From Gigantopelta aegis (Eukaryota; Mollusca; Gastropoda; Neomphalida; Peltospiridae): 64,000 nucleotides of DNA. Positions within the stretch are counted from its first letter, which is position 1. Every line of letters begins with the position of its first letter. The position numbers and the translations under genes are program-made. Of this stretch, positions 44,961 through 57,310 are shown in pieces. The stretch is from NCBI RefSeq assembly GCF_016097555.1, contig NC_054706.1, forward strand, positions 72,742,380-72,806,379, given 5' to 3'. The notes beneath the pieces were generated by a model. That model did not search any database. It was not told the DNA's origin and saw nothing but the letters and a program-made list of their open reading frames with translations.

Positions 44961-45480
44961 TTTGGCAAAATAATTTGCGAAAGTTTTTTTCCATCTTAAT
45001 TTTTATTAACCAAATGTGCTTTCAACAAGTTTTGTTCAATTGGTCCGCCTCACGGTGTGAATAAGCGCCATTTGTATGTCCACGTGATAGAGCTGGGTGG
45101 TATACCGTATATACCATTCGGTATCGGTATTATGTGAATACAGCAAATTTCAAAATACCAAAATTTCGGTATTGAAAAATATTATTAGCCATTTAGTAAA
45201 GCACTAACAATATATCTGATGAACACAAAATAGCTGAAAAGAAGATATATGTATGGAATTTAATTTTATTTACATAACATTAGCTGAGACCAGGTAGGAC
45301 TGACGTGGTTACTACTTGAGCTTCTTAATAAAAATGACCACAATTTAATTTTATTGCCATGAAAAAGCAGGTGAGACCAGGTAGGACTGACGTGGTTACT
45401 ACTTGAGCTTCTTAACAAAAATAACAATAATAAAATAATTCTGGATTCCTTAAAGCTAATTAACACTTATTGTCACTTAA

Positions 45481-46720
45481 AGGAAGGGACAATTCAGGTA
45501 TTGGCATGGTATGCATATTCAACGATATATAATGCACATTATTGCTTAATATCAACAAGTATAATTGTATAGTTAATTAATAAAACGGTTAAATGTAATG
45601 GCTATTATATATAACGGGTGCAGCCATTTTGTACCATCTCAGTGAGTACGCCCTCTGGTGAGCTGGTGGTTACGTAATACTTAATGCATAACATCAGGAA
45701 TGAGCCTTAGAACTAGAGAAACACAATCTACCTGGTTTTTGCGGGATGATAAATAGTCATACACTGTAATGTTCTGTAATAATATTAATACACATCCCAG
45801 TAAGCCAACAATAAGTATATCCAGCACTATATATATATATATATATATATATTATTTTTCAATACAAAATAAAATACCATTGTCAAAGTGGCTACACAAC
45901 AAGTCGAAATTATTAACAATGTTTTGTTCATGCATTAACCTACGTACTGAAATGATACACAGTGTGTTCTTAGTTAATTGGTCTATGCTGTTAGTTGCTT
46001 CTACCTGTGATTCCTGATTGGCAGGTGTGTATTTGATTGGTAACCAGACGAGCCAATTAATTGATGCTGTCTAGACACAAAAATACACACCAGTATTGTG
46101 GAATATTACCTGTCGCCCCTAAAATGGTAATGGACATGGTTTATTACTGTAAATAGTTCTGTAAAACTATTGATTAAGTAGACTTTTCCATCTAAAACCA
46201 CAGAACTGACCAATTACGTAGTCTCAAAGAAAAGAAAATTATCACTTGGATATCGTGGGTTGTCGTTTTTGCTCCAATGTAACATATCAATAGGCCTAAT
46301 ACTAATAGTGTACATTTTTCCTTTGGATTATTTAACAGAGAAAAATACTATAACCCCATTTTGTTCCGTTAATGCAACTTGAAATATATTTAGTTTAATA
46401 GTTTATTATATTATTACGTTATTTATGCTGTTTTACAAGTCAGGTTGATCAAAGAGAAGCGCCTTGTCGAAAATTACTGCTTTTGTTTACACTGTACATA
46501 CAGGAGATGGTCAGGAGCTAACGTCACTTTGCCCCAAGCTATCCCACCGGACGTCATAAAAATGAAACAAAATGGCTTCCCCCAGTTAGCAGGAATAATC
46601 ATGTTTTTTTATTAACTCTAAAATTACGCGTTTTCCATTTGCTAAAGTGTCAGTATGTGTTGGTGGTCCGGGTATGCATCTTTCCAACACATAAGGTTCT
46701 TGTTGGAGTTGACCCTACCT
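45481..46720 (+). mobile_element. TTAA-flanked TIR element without ORF, copy 2 (nested)
   Basis: Flanked by TTAA (45477-45480 and 46721-46724). Ends AGGAAGGGACAATT and (reverse complement) AGGTAGGGTCAACTC. Same orientation as copy 1 at 37929. It keeps a ~29-base segment (GCAGCCATTTTGTACC...) that copy 1 lacks, and has a longer (TA)n run near 45828. Confidence 0.8.
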
Positions 46721-46924
46721 TTAACTATATTTGCAAATATAAATATATATCGTGTATTATATATACTACAGCACATCATTAATTTCAGTCTTTCAAAATC
46801 AAGTTAATTTTTTTTTTAATCCAATGTTCACAGTATGTTTTAAATCTGAATGTTTTAAGCTTTATGACTGTCACAATTTTACTCTGAATCCAAACTGGTC
46901 TTCCAACAGCTTCTGTTGATGATC

Positions 46925-47135
46925 GGTGGGCCCATTAAGCTATTTCTCACTCCTGTCTGTGGGATGGTGTAGATAAAAAGATCCCTTGCTGCTGATCGAA
47001 AAGAGTAGCCCATAAAGTGGCGACAGCAGGTTTCTTTTCTCAATATCTTTGTGGTCCTTAACTATATGTCCGACGTCATATAACCGTAAATAAAATGTTT
47101 TGAGTGCGTCGTTAAATAAAACATTTCCTCCCTTC
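46925..47135 (+). mobile_element. SINE, body and tail type A, nested in the hAT-type element
   Basis: GGTGGGCCCATTAAGC, TGTCTGTGGGATGGTG, AAAAGATCCCTTGCTGC, then tail A (GACGTCATATAACCG, GTTAAATAAAACATTT). The middle of the body (ACCACGAC...GGCTGTGG) is deleted. Confidence 0.8.
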
Positions 47136-47531
47136 CTTCCCATCACGTGCAAAGCCTGCAGCTAACCGGGTCCAACTAATTGAATAAGACTGCCCGCACT
47201 GGATTTATCAAAGCAGCCAGCAATGGAGCAATCCCAGCACGGATTGCATGTGTGGTTCTAAATGTGAAACTAAACAGCAGGGTAGTATACTGTACAGAAA
47301 AAGTAGTGCACCACTGTGAGTAAGACATATATACAAGCAAATTGATTTGTGACATGGGCTTGCATTTAAAGCCGATTATACCGAAAATACTGCTTGATAT
47401 CGGTATCAACACTGAATACCGTACCGATACTGAGGTAAATCACACCCAAAATACCGATACCGAACCCGAAAATTCAATACCACCCAGCTCTACCACGTAG
47501 TCCGCTAATTGTCAGCTGCTTGTTGTAAAGC

Positions 47532-47692
47532 AGCGCTAGCTCTGGCAATCGCCAAATTCGCCAATTGTGAATTTTATTTTAAGTTGGCGAAATAAGTTTA
47601 CTATATTTTATTAGAAAATAACTGATTTTCTGCCATTTTTAAAGTTTAATAGATAATTTGGCCAAACTTTGTTCACCCAGAGCTAGCCCTGC
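47532..47692. mobile_element. 160-bp TIR MITE, CAGGGCTAGCTCTGG family
   Basis: Ends CAGCGCTAGCTCTGG and (reverse complement) CAGGGCTAGCTCTGGG, with GTAAAG on both sides as a possible target duplication. It lies 40 bases beyond the hAT-type element. Related to 25475-26049. Confidence 0.65.
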
Positions 47693-48847
47693 GTAAAGCT
47701 ACAAAACGTGATCAGATAATATGTAATACTGTTTAAGACATGTTGCATAGTTAATAGTAAATGTTTGATTACTAGTTAAAACAAGTTTTACTTTTTATTA
47801 GTCATGTTTCGAGTGTTTCGTTGTATTAGTCGATGTTGTAAAATCTAGGTCACGTGGTTCAGTTCATTTTCACGAAGTGGGTACGTTGGTGTAGAATACA
47901 TAGTTTTTTACATGTTAAAATTTTTACAGATTTTATTTTAAACATATTCAATGAGTTAATTATAATTTATTTGTGCTATGAAAGCTATTTTTCAGTTGTG
48001 AAAGACAATCGCACGCCTGTGTTTCGAGAGCAATAACATATAAAGATGTTTTCTTTGTATTTATTTTGGGTGACTATTTATCTTGAGTTGGACACCAAAA
48101 CAATTAAACAGTATTCGGTATTAAAACATACAGATAAGTTAAGTGGGGTGACTATCATGCCTCGGTGGATTTCTTACAACACAATGTTATGGGGTAGGAA
48201 GGGGGTGGGGTATAGTCAGAAGTTACATACTTAAAAAAAAGAAGATATATTTAATTTTTATTTATACAATAAAACACATTTTCTGGCCATTTTATTTTTA
48301 AAATATGATTTTTCTATGTGCAAGTATTTATTACCATAGGAACAGTACATCTGGAGGGAGTAGCACAGTCTCTAGTGGGGTGGTACAGGCTAGATTTTTA
48401 TTTCTATATATAATATAAAGCAGAAAAAAAAAGCTGTATCTTTTTTGTAATTGGACATAAACTCCTTTTATCACTTTTAAATTATTTTAATGTCTTGTCA
48501 TATTAAAAAAAAATATATACATAGTAAAAACGAAAGGGAATTGGGACCTGTTCTGGACTACATTCATTCCAGGATTTTGCACACACATCCCAATACATAC
48601 TGAATGATACAACTTGTTAGGTTATTAAATATGTAAACATTATGTACTTACCATTTCACACTTGTGGTGCAAAATTATATGACATTGAAATTTGTATAGT
48701 GTGTATCTTAGTCTGGTGGATTTTTTGGGGAGCATATACATCGAATCAAATATATTTATTTCAAATTACAGAGAAACATACAATTTATATCACTATCTGA
48801 TGCATACATTACACATGTAAAAAATGTAAAACCGCCTCTTTTTTTTA

Positions 48848-48975
48848 TATGCCAGTCATGGTGCACTGATTTGAACGAGAAATAGTTCATTGGGCCCATT
48901 GACGGGGATCGATCCTAGACCGACCAGGCATCAGACTAGCGTTTTACAACTGGGCTACGGCCCGCCCTACACATC
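48848..48975 (-). mobile_element. SINE head fragment
   Basis: Only the head and body start remain: GTGCACTGATTTGAACG, GGGGATCGATCCTAG, ACCGACCAGGCATCAG, TTTTACAACTGGGCTACGG. It may be a 5' fragment left by later deletion. Confidence 0.75.
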
Positions 48976-49831
48976 AGCAGCATTCCACTATTAAATGAGT
49001 AAAAAATAGACCCCCTAAAACAATATCATACAAGACGTACAAACTGAATAATAAGTACATCTTGGCATATACTTTAAAGTTTATTATCAAAAGCACAAGA
49101 TTTAAAACAAAATCCTTTGACTGAAATGGCAATACAGGGCACAATATTTCACTCGAACCGCAATTCTGTTCGCGTGTCGGTTACACAAAATTAAATTTAC
49201 GTGAACTGCAAATTGGTGACATAGTGACCTGTAGACATTCAGAAATTAAAATTTGCGAACTTCATGATTACAGTCAGTTTATTATACAGTTGAGTATTGT
49301 AATTTCGAGACCCTAAGGCGACAAATGTTTTAGACTGATTTTTAAATACTTGATGCACAGCAAACCAGTAGATAATGTTATATTGCAGCAGATTCGAGCC
49401 AAAAGTTGTTAAAAAATGCTAAATTATCTACTGCTATTTTATCTCTAAAGGAATATATATTAAGACATAATATTTTAGAAATGTTGAAAACTGTTTTAAT
49501 GTAAACAGGAATCCAAAAGTGTCAAAAAGTTGAAAAATACTAATATTGCTTAATAAGCTTTAAAAACAACAACATTTGGAATGTCACTGTAGTATAGAAA
49601 TACCATCGATAAAGTGAAAGTGACTTGGCCACTGCAAATTGAGGAAAGGAATCTGGAAGTGTATCTATTTTGTTTCAGTATTAGGGATGATATTAGGTCC
49701 TTTTACAATATTGTTAACTTTAGCAAGCATTAAAGAAACTGTTTTATAAAATGTTTTCTTTTGTATTTTGTTTTAAATTTATGTTTAAGCTAAAAATTAT
49801 GTATTTAAAATATATAATTTCAATATAACTT

Positions 49832-49915
49832 TGAGGTAACCCACAGGTTACGCAAATATAATTTACGTTATCGAACAATTGGTTACCTAGGTAAAAACCA
49901 TGTGAACTGACTTTC
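49832..49915. mobile_element. Short interspersed repeat shared with 2530-2620
   Basis: ACGCAAATATAATTTACG ... CGAACAATTGGTTACC ... AAACCATGTGAACTGAC matches ACACAAATATAATTCATA ... CGAACAATCGGTGACC ... AATCATGTGAACCGAC at 2553-2610, just in front of the first TET exon. It starts with the palindrome GTAACCCACAGGTTAC. Confidence 0.5.
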
Positions 49916-50004
49916 GCATCCTCAGAATAGCCATGTAGCAATTTCTGCACCCCTAGTGAAGTTCTGTCCATGTGCCCAAGTTTATCATTACCAAAACATT
50001 GGCT

Positions 50005-53000
50005 AAATAATATAATATTATTAACATCACATGATGGTGTCTTCTTGAAGTGTGCTTGAACACCCTTGGAATAATGGGGGCAGGATGTAGCTCAGTGTTA
50101 TTATAGCTAATATTATTGTTAACATCACATGATGGTGCCTGTCTATGGTGCAATTGATCACCCTTGGAATAATGAGGGCTGGATGTAGCTCAGTGGTATT
50201 ATAGCTAATATTATTGTTAACATCACATGATGGTGTCTGTCTATAGTGCAATTGATCACCCTTGGAATAATGAGGGCAGGATGTAGCTCAGTGTTATTAT
50301 AGCTAATATTATTGTTAACATCACATGATGGTGTCTGTCTATAATGTAATTGATCACCCTTGGAATAATGAGGGCTGGATGTAGCTCTGTGGTATTACAG
50401 CTAATATTATTGTTAACATCACATTATGGTGTCTGTCTATAGTGCAATTGATCACCCTTGGAATAATGAGGGCAGGATGTAGCTCAGTGTTATTATAGCT
50501 AATATTATTGTTAACATCACATGATGGTGTCTGTCTGTAGTGTAATTGATCACCCTTGGAATAATGAGGGCTGGATGTAGCTCTGTGGTATTACAGCTAA
50601 TATTATTGTTAACATCACATTATGGTGTCTGTCTGTAGTGCAATTGACCACCCTTGGAATAATGAGGGCTGGATGTAGCTCAGTGGTATTATAGCTAATA
50701 TTATTGTTAACATCACATGATGGTGTCTGTCTGTAGTGCAATTGACCACCCTTGGAATAATGAGGGCTGGATGTAGCTGTGGTATTATAGCTAATATTAT
50801 TGTTAACATCACATGATGGTGCCTGTCTGTAGTGCAATTGATCACCCTTGGAATAATGAGGGCTGGATGTAGCTCAGTGGTATTATAGCTAATATTATTG
50901 TTAACATCACATGATGGTGCCTGTCTATAGTGCAATTGATCACCCTTGGAATAATGAGGGCAGGATGTAGCTCAGTGTTATTATAGCTAATATTATTGTT
51001 AACATCACATGATGGTGTCTGTCTATGGTGCAATTGATCACCCTTGGAATAATGAGGGCTGGATGTAGCTCAGTGGTATTATAGCTAATATTATTGTTAA
51101 CATCACATGATGGTGTCTGTCTATAGTGCAATTGATCACCCTTGGAATAATGAGGGCAGGATGTAGCTCAGTGTTATTATAGCTAATATTATTGTTAACA
51201 TCACATGATGGTGTCTGTCTGTAGTGTAATTGATCACCCTTGGAATAATGAGGGCTGGATGTAGCTCTGTGGTATTACAGCTAATATTATTGTTAACATC
51301 ACATTATGGTGTCTGTCTGTAGTGCAATTGACCACCCTTGGAATAATGAGGGCTGGATGTAGCTCAGTGGTATTATAGCTAATATTATTGTTAACATCAC
51401 ATGATGGTGTCTGTCTGTAGTGCAATTGACCACCCTTGGAATAATGAGGGCTGGATGTAGCTGTGGTATTATAGCTAATATTATTGTTAACATCACATGA
51501 TGGTGCCTGTCTGTAGTGCAATTGATCACCCTTGGAATAATGAGGGCTGGATGTAGCTCAGTGGTATTATAGCTAATATTATTGTTAACATCACATGATG
51601 GTGCCTGTCTATGGTGCAATTGATCACCCTTGGAATAATGAGGGCTGGATGTAGCTCAGTGGTATTATAGCTAATATTATTGTTAACATCACATGATGGT
51701 GTCTGTCTATAGTGCAATTGATCACCCTTGGAATAATGAGGGCAGGATGTAGCTCAGTGTTATTATAGCTAATATTATTGTTAACATCACATGATGGTGT
51801 CTGTCTGTAGTGTAATTGATCACCCTTGGAATAATGAGGGCTGGATGTAGCTCTGTGGTATTACAGCTAATATTATTGTTAACATCACATTATGGTGTCT
51901 GTCTGTAGTGCAATTGACCACCCTTGGAATAATGAGGGCTGGATGTAGCTCAGTGGTATTATAGCTAATATTATTGTTAACATCACATGATGGTGTCTGT
52001 CTGTAGTGCAATTGATCACCCTTGGAATAATGAGGGCAGGATGTAGCTCAGTGTTATTATAGCTAATATTATTGTTAACATCACATGATGGTGTCTGTCT
52101 GTAGTGTAATTGATCACCCTTGGAATAATGAGGGCTGGATGTAGCTCTGTGGTATTACAGCTAATATTATTGTTAACATCACATTATGGTGTCTGTCTGT
52201 AGTGCAATTGACCACCCTTGGAATAATGAGGGCTGGATGTAGCTCAGTGTTATTATAGCTAATATTATTTTTAACATCACATGATGGTGTCTGTCTATAG
52301 TGCAATTGATCACCCTTGGAATAATGAGGGCAGGATGTAGCTCAGTGTTATTATAGCTAATATTATTGTTAACATCACATGATGGTGTCTGTCTATAGTG
52401 CAATTGATCACCCTTGGAATAATGAGGGCTGGATGTAGCTCAGTGTTATTATAGCTAATATTATTGTTAACATCACATGATGGTGTCTGTCTATAATGTA
52501 ATTGATCACCCTTGGGAAAATGGGGCTGGATGTAGCTGTGGTATTATAGCTAATATTATTGTTAACATCACATGATGGTGTCTGTCTGTAGTGTAATTGA
52601 TCACCCTTGGAAAAATGGGGCTGGATGTAGCTGTGGTATTATAGCTAATATTATTGTTAACATCACATGATGGTGTCTGTCTATAGTGCAATTGACCACC
52701 CTTGGAATAATGAGGGCTGGATGTAGCTCAGTGGTATTATAGCTAATCTTATTGTTAACATCACATGATGGTGTCTGTCTGTAGTGCAATTGATCACCCT
52801 TGGAATAATGAGGGCTGGATGTAGCTCAGTGGTATTATAGCTAATATTATTGTTAACATCACATGATGGTGTCTGTCTATGGTGCAATTGACCACCCTTG
52901 GAATAATGAGGGCAGGATGTAGCTCAGTGGTATTATAGCTAATATTATTGTTAACATCACTTGATGGTGTCTGTCTATAGTGCAATTGATCACCCTTGGA

Positions 53001-56000
53001 ATAATGAGGGCTGGATGTAGCTCAGTGTTATTATAGCTAATATTATTGTTAACATCACATGATGGTGTCTGTCTGTAGTGCAATTGATCACCCTTGGAAT
53101 AATGAGGGCTGGATGTAGCTCAGTGTTATTATAGCTAATATTATTGTTAACATCACATGATGGTGCCTGTCTATAGTGCAATAGACCACTCTTGGAATAA
53201 TGAGGGCTGGATGTAGCTCAGTGGTATTATAGCTAATATTATTGTTAACATCACATGATGGTGTCTGTCTGTAGTGCAATTGATCACCCTTGGAATAATG
53301 AGGGCAGGATGTAGCTCAGTGTTATTGTAGCTAATCTTATTATTAACATCACATTATGGTGTCTGTCTGTAGTGCAATTGATCACCCTTGGAATAATGAG
53401 GCTGGATGTAGCTGTGGTATTATAGCTAATATTATTGTTAACACCACATGATGGTGTCTGTCTGTAGTGCAATTGATCACCCTTGGAATAATGAGGGCTG
53501 GATGTAGCTCAGTGTTATTATAGCTAATATTATTGTTAACATCACATGATGGTGTCTGTCTATAGTGCAATTGATCACCCTTGGAATAATGAGGGCTGGA
53601 TGTAGCTCAGTGGTATTATAGCTAATATTATTGTTAACATCACATGATGGTGTCTGTCTATAGTGTAATTGATCACCCTTGGGAAAATGGGGCTGGATGT
53701 AGCTGTGGTATTATAGCTAATATTATTGTTAACATCACATGATGGTGCCTGTCTATAGTGCAATTGACCACCCTTGGAATAATGAGGGCTGGATGTAGCT
53801 CAGTGGTATTATAGCTAATATTATTGTTAACATCACATGATGGTGTCTGTCTATAGTGCAATTGATCACCCTTGGAATAATGAGGGCAGGATGTAGCTCT
53901 GTGGTATTACAGCTAATATTATTGTTAACATCACATGATGGTGTCTGTCTGTAGTGTAATTGATCACCCTTGGAAAAATGGGGCTGGATGTAGCTGTGGT
54001 ATTATAGCTAATATTATTGTTAACATCACATGATGGTGCCTGTCTATAGTGCAATTGACCACCCTTGGAATAATGAGGGCTGGATGTAGCTCAGTGGTAT
54101 TATAGCTAATATTATTGTTAACATCACATGATGGTGTCTGTCTATAGTGCAATTGATCACCCTTGGAATAATGAGGGCTGGATGTAGCTCAGTGGTATTA
54201 TAGCTAATATTATTGTTAACATCACATGATGGTGTCTGTCTATAGTGCAATTGACCACCCTTGGAATAATGAGGGCTGGATGTAGCTCAGTGGTATTATA
54301 GCTAATATTATTGTTAACATCACATGATGGTGTCTGTCTGTAGTGTAATTGATCACCCTTGGAAAAATGGGGCTGGATGTAGCTGTGGTATTATAGCTAA
54401 TATTATTGTTAACATCACATGATGGTGCCTGTCTATAGTGCAATTGACCACCCTTGGAATAATGAGGGCTGGATGTAGCTCAGTGGTATTATAGCTAATA
54501 TTATTGTTAACATCACATGATGGTGTCTGTCTATAGTGCAATTGATCACCCTTGGAATAATGAGGGCTGGATGTAGCTCAGTGTTATTATAGCTAATATT
54601 ATTGTTAACATCACATGATGGTGTCTGTCTATAGTGCAATTGACCACCCTTGGAATAATGAGGGCTGGATGTAGCTCAGTGGTATTATAGCTAATATTAT
54701 TGTTAACATCACATGATGGTGTCTGTCTGTAGTGCAATTGATCACCCTTGGAATAATGAGGGCTGGATGTAGCTCAGTGTTATTATAGCTAATATTATTG
54801 TTAACATCACATGATGGTGTCTGTCTATAGTGCAATTGACCACCCTTGGAATAATGAGGGCTGGATGTAGCTCAGTGGTATTATAGCTAATATTATTGTT
54901 AACATCACATGATGGTGTCTGTCTGTAGTGTAATTGATCACCCTTGGAAAAATGGGGCTGGATGTAGCTGTGGTATTATAGCTAATATTATTGTTAACAT
55001 CACATGATGGTGCCTGTCTATAGTGCAATTGACCACCCTTGGAATAATGAGGGCTGGATGTAGCTCAGTGGTATTATAGCTAATATTATTGTTAACATCA
55101 CATGATGGTGTCTGTCTATAGTGCAATTGACCACCCTTGGAATAATGAGGGCTGGATGTAGCTCAGTGGTATTATAGCTAATATTATTGTTAACATCACA
55201 TGATGGTGTCTGTCTGTAGTGCAATTGATCACCCTTGGAATAATGAGGGCTGGATGTAGCTCAGTGTTATTATAGCTAATATTATTGTTAACATCACATG
55301 ATGGTGTCTGTCTATAGTGCAATTGACCACCCTTGGAATAATGAGGGCTGGATGTAGCTCAGTGGTATTATAGCTAATATTATTGTTAACATCACATGAT
55401 GGTGTGTGTCTGTAGTGTAATTGATCACCCTTGGAAAAATGGGGCTGGATGTAGCTGTGGTATTATAGCTAATATTATTGTTAACATCACATGATGGTGC
55501 CTGTCTATAGTGCAATTGACCACCCTTGGAATAATGAGGGCTGGATGTAGCTCAGTGGTATTATAGCTAATATTATTGTTAACATCACATGATGGTGTCT
55601 GTCTATAGTGCAATTGATCACCCTTGGAATAATGAGGGCTGGATGTAGCTCAGTGTTATTATAGCTAATATTATTGTTAACATCACATGATGGTGTCTGT
55701 CTATAGTGCAATTGACCACCCTTGGAATAATGAGGGCTGGATGTAGCTCAGTGGTATTATAGCTAATATTATTGTTAACATCACATGATGGTGTCTGTCT
55801 GTAGTGCAATTGATCACCCTTGGAATAATGAGGGCTGGATGTAGCTCAGTGTTATTATAGCTAATATTATTGTTAACATCACATGATGGTGTCTGTCTAT
55901 GGTGCAATTGATCACCCTTGGAATAATGAGGGCTGGATGTAGCTCAGTGTTATTGTAGCTAATCTTATTATTAACATCACATTATGGTGTCTGTCTGTAG

Positions 56001-56401
56001 TGCAATTGATCACCCTTGGAATAATGGGGCTGGATGTAGCTGTGGTATTATAGCTAATATTATTGTTAACACCACATGATGGTGTCTGTCTGTAGTGCAA
56101 TTGATCACCCTTGGAATAATGAGGGCTGGATGTAGCTCAGTGTTATTATAGCTAATATTATTGTTAACATCACATGATGGTGTCTGTCTATAGTGCAATT
56201 GATCACCCTTGGAATAATGAGGGCTGGATGTAGCTCAGTGGTATTATAGCTAATATTATTGTTAACATCACATGATGGTGTCTGTCTATAGTGTAATTGA
56301 TCACCCTTGGGAAAATGGGGCTGGATGTATCTGTGGTATTATAGCTAATATTATTGTTAACATCACATGATGGTGCCTGTCTATAGTGCAATTGACCACC
56401 C
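50005..56401 (-). repeat. 98-bp satellite array, ~65 copies
   Basis: The monomer on + has the blocks CACCCTTGGAATAATGAG, GGCTGGATGTAGCTCAG, TGGTATTATAGCTAATA, TTATTGTTAACATCAC, ATGATGGTGTCTGTCT, ATAGTGCAATTGAT. Most units are 98 bp. A 95-bp variant (AAAAATGGGGCTGG and GTAGCTGTGG) recurs every 5-7 units, giving higher-order repeats; for example, a seven-unit block beginning near 50550 is repeated at 51234, and blocks of six and five units repeat between 54240 and 55515. The many 61-106-codon minus-strand ORFs are only the repeat: 98 is not a multiple of 3, so each frame closes after two to three units. GTAGCTCAGTGG fits a tRNA A-box. Confidence 0.95.
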
Positions 56402-56830
56402 TCATAGGACTCGGGGTGAAGGATCCTGTCTCAACCAATTCCCCCCCCCCCCCCACATCACTGGTACATGTACGTGTGTATTGTCTAGTCTATGGCTCCC
56501 TTGCTGCTTCATAGGACTGGGGGTGAAAGATCCTGTCTGAACCAATCCCTCCCTCACTCCCTCCCTCCCTCCCCCTCCCCCTTCCCTTCCCCTCCCCTCC
56601 CTCCCCCCCCCCCCCCCCCCCGCACACACATCACTGGTACATGTACGTATGTATTGTCCAGTCTATGGCTCCCTTGCTGCTTTATAGGACTAGGGGTGAA
56701 GGATCCTGTCTGAACCAATCCCTCCCTCCCCCCCCCCCTTCCCCCCCCCCCCTGCACACACATCACTGGGACATGTACAAATGTATTGTCTAGACTATGG
56801 CTCCCTTGCTGCTTTATAGGTAGGAGTAGG
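56402..56830 (+). repeat. Three copies of a C-rich ~110-175 bp repeat
   Basis: The unit is CATAGGACTGGGGGTGA, AGGATCCTGTCTGAACC, a poly-C/CCCT tract of variable length, then CACATCACTGGTACATG, TATTGTCTAGTCTATGG, CTCCCTTGCTGCTT. Starts are at about 56403, 56510 and 56684. The C tracts (up to ~20) and the CCCTCC stretch at 56547-56622 are strand-asymmetric and may be unstable or misassembled. Confidence 0.85.
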
Positions 56831-57150
56831 ACTCAAGTATGCAGTAGTATGTAGTGGCGACAGGTTTCCTCCATTATCCAAATGTAAAGGTAACCATCTG
56901 TTGCAGGTTTAAAATGTTCTGAGGTGTCATTCAACAACTATTCCTTTCCTTTCCCTTAGACTCGCCTGTCTGGCAGAAGTTCTCTCTTATAATCTAAACT
57001 AAGTGTTAAACGACCATTAATTCTGTGAGGTGCCATAACAGACCTCGCCATGTAAGGGGAGCCATCACTCTTGCGCCCCATCACTACCCTAAAACTAGTT
57101 CAACGAGTAATTCTTGGCCTCCCCTAGTATATGAATTCATGGCATCAGTA

Positions 57151-57310
57151 TATATACAGAACTTCACGTGTTATTTTCGCTTCCTATTTATTGCACAGGT
57201 TTATTTTGCTCAAGAATATGTACCACGCGGTCGAGTGGTATGTTCTTGTGCAAAATAAACGAGTACAATAAATAGGATGTGAAAACAACATATATGAAGT
57301 TCTGTATTTA
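57151..57310. repeat. Foldback hairpin, ~75-bp imperfect arms
   Basis: Left ATACAGAACTTCACGTG ... CCTATTTATTGCACAGG ... ATATGTACCAC pairs with right GTGGTATGTTCTTGTGC ... GTACAATAAATAGG ... GAAGTTCTGTAT. The centre is GCGGTCGA. It has the structure of a foldback MITE. Confidence 0.8.

Larger units (their letters stand above)
45088..47492. mobile_element. hAT-type TIR element with two nested insertions
   Basis: Inverted ends TAGAGCTGGGTGGTAT (45088) and ATACCACCCAGCTCTA (to 47492) are exact over 16 bases. The flanks CCACGTGA and CCACGTAG could be an 8-bp target duplication with two changes. Subterminal sequence is rich in CGGTAT. Inside are the TTAA element (45481-46720) and a SINE (46925-47135). 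Without these the element is about 950 bp and has no transposase. The ORF at 47176-47412 has no recognisable domain. Confidence 0.75.
47700..49990. other. No gene seen
   Basis: AT-rich sequence with a SINE head fragment (48848-48975) and a short repeat (49832-49915). The two short ORFs on + near 47854-48234 have no recognisable domain. Confidence 0.4.

Noticed and set aside
45769..46017. 82-codon ORF on + with an Ile-Tyr run
   Set aside because: It lies in the TTAA element across an (AT)n run; copy 1 of the element does not keep the frame.
47176..47412. 78-codon ORF on - inside the hAT-type element
   Set aside because: No hAT transposase motif could be read, and the element looks non-autonomous.
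13742..48975. tRNA-like sequences with A- and B-boxes
   Set aside because: They are SINE heads: acceptor stems do not pair, and each is followed by the same SINE body. No true tRNA gene was found.
49953..56391. About 50 minus-strand ORFs of 61-106 codons starting MHYRQ or MHHRQ
   Set aside because: They are translations of the 98-bp satellite. The unit length is not a multiple of three, frames close after two to three units, and there are no splice sites or codon bias.
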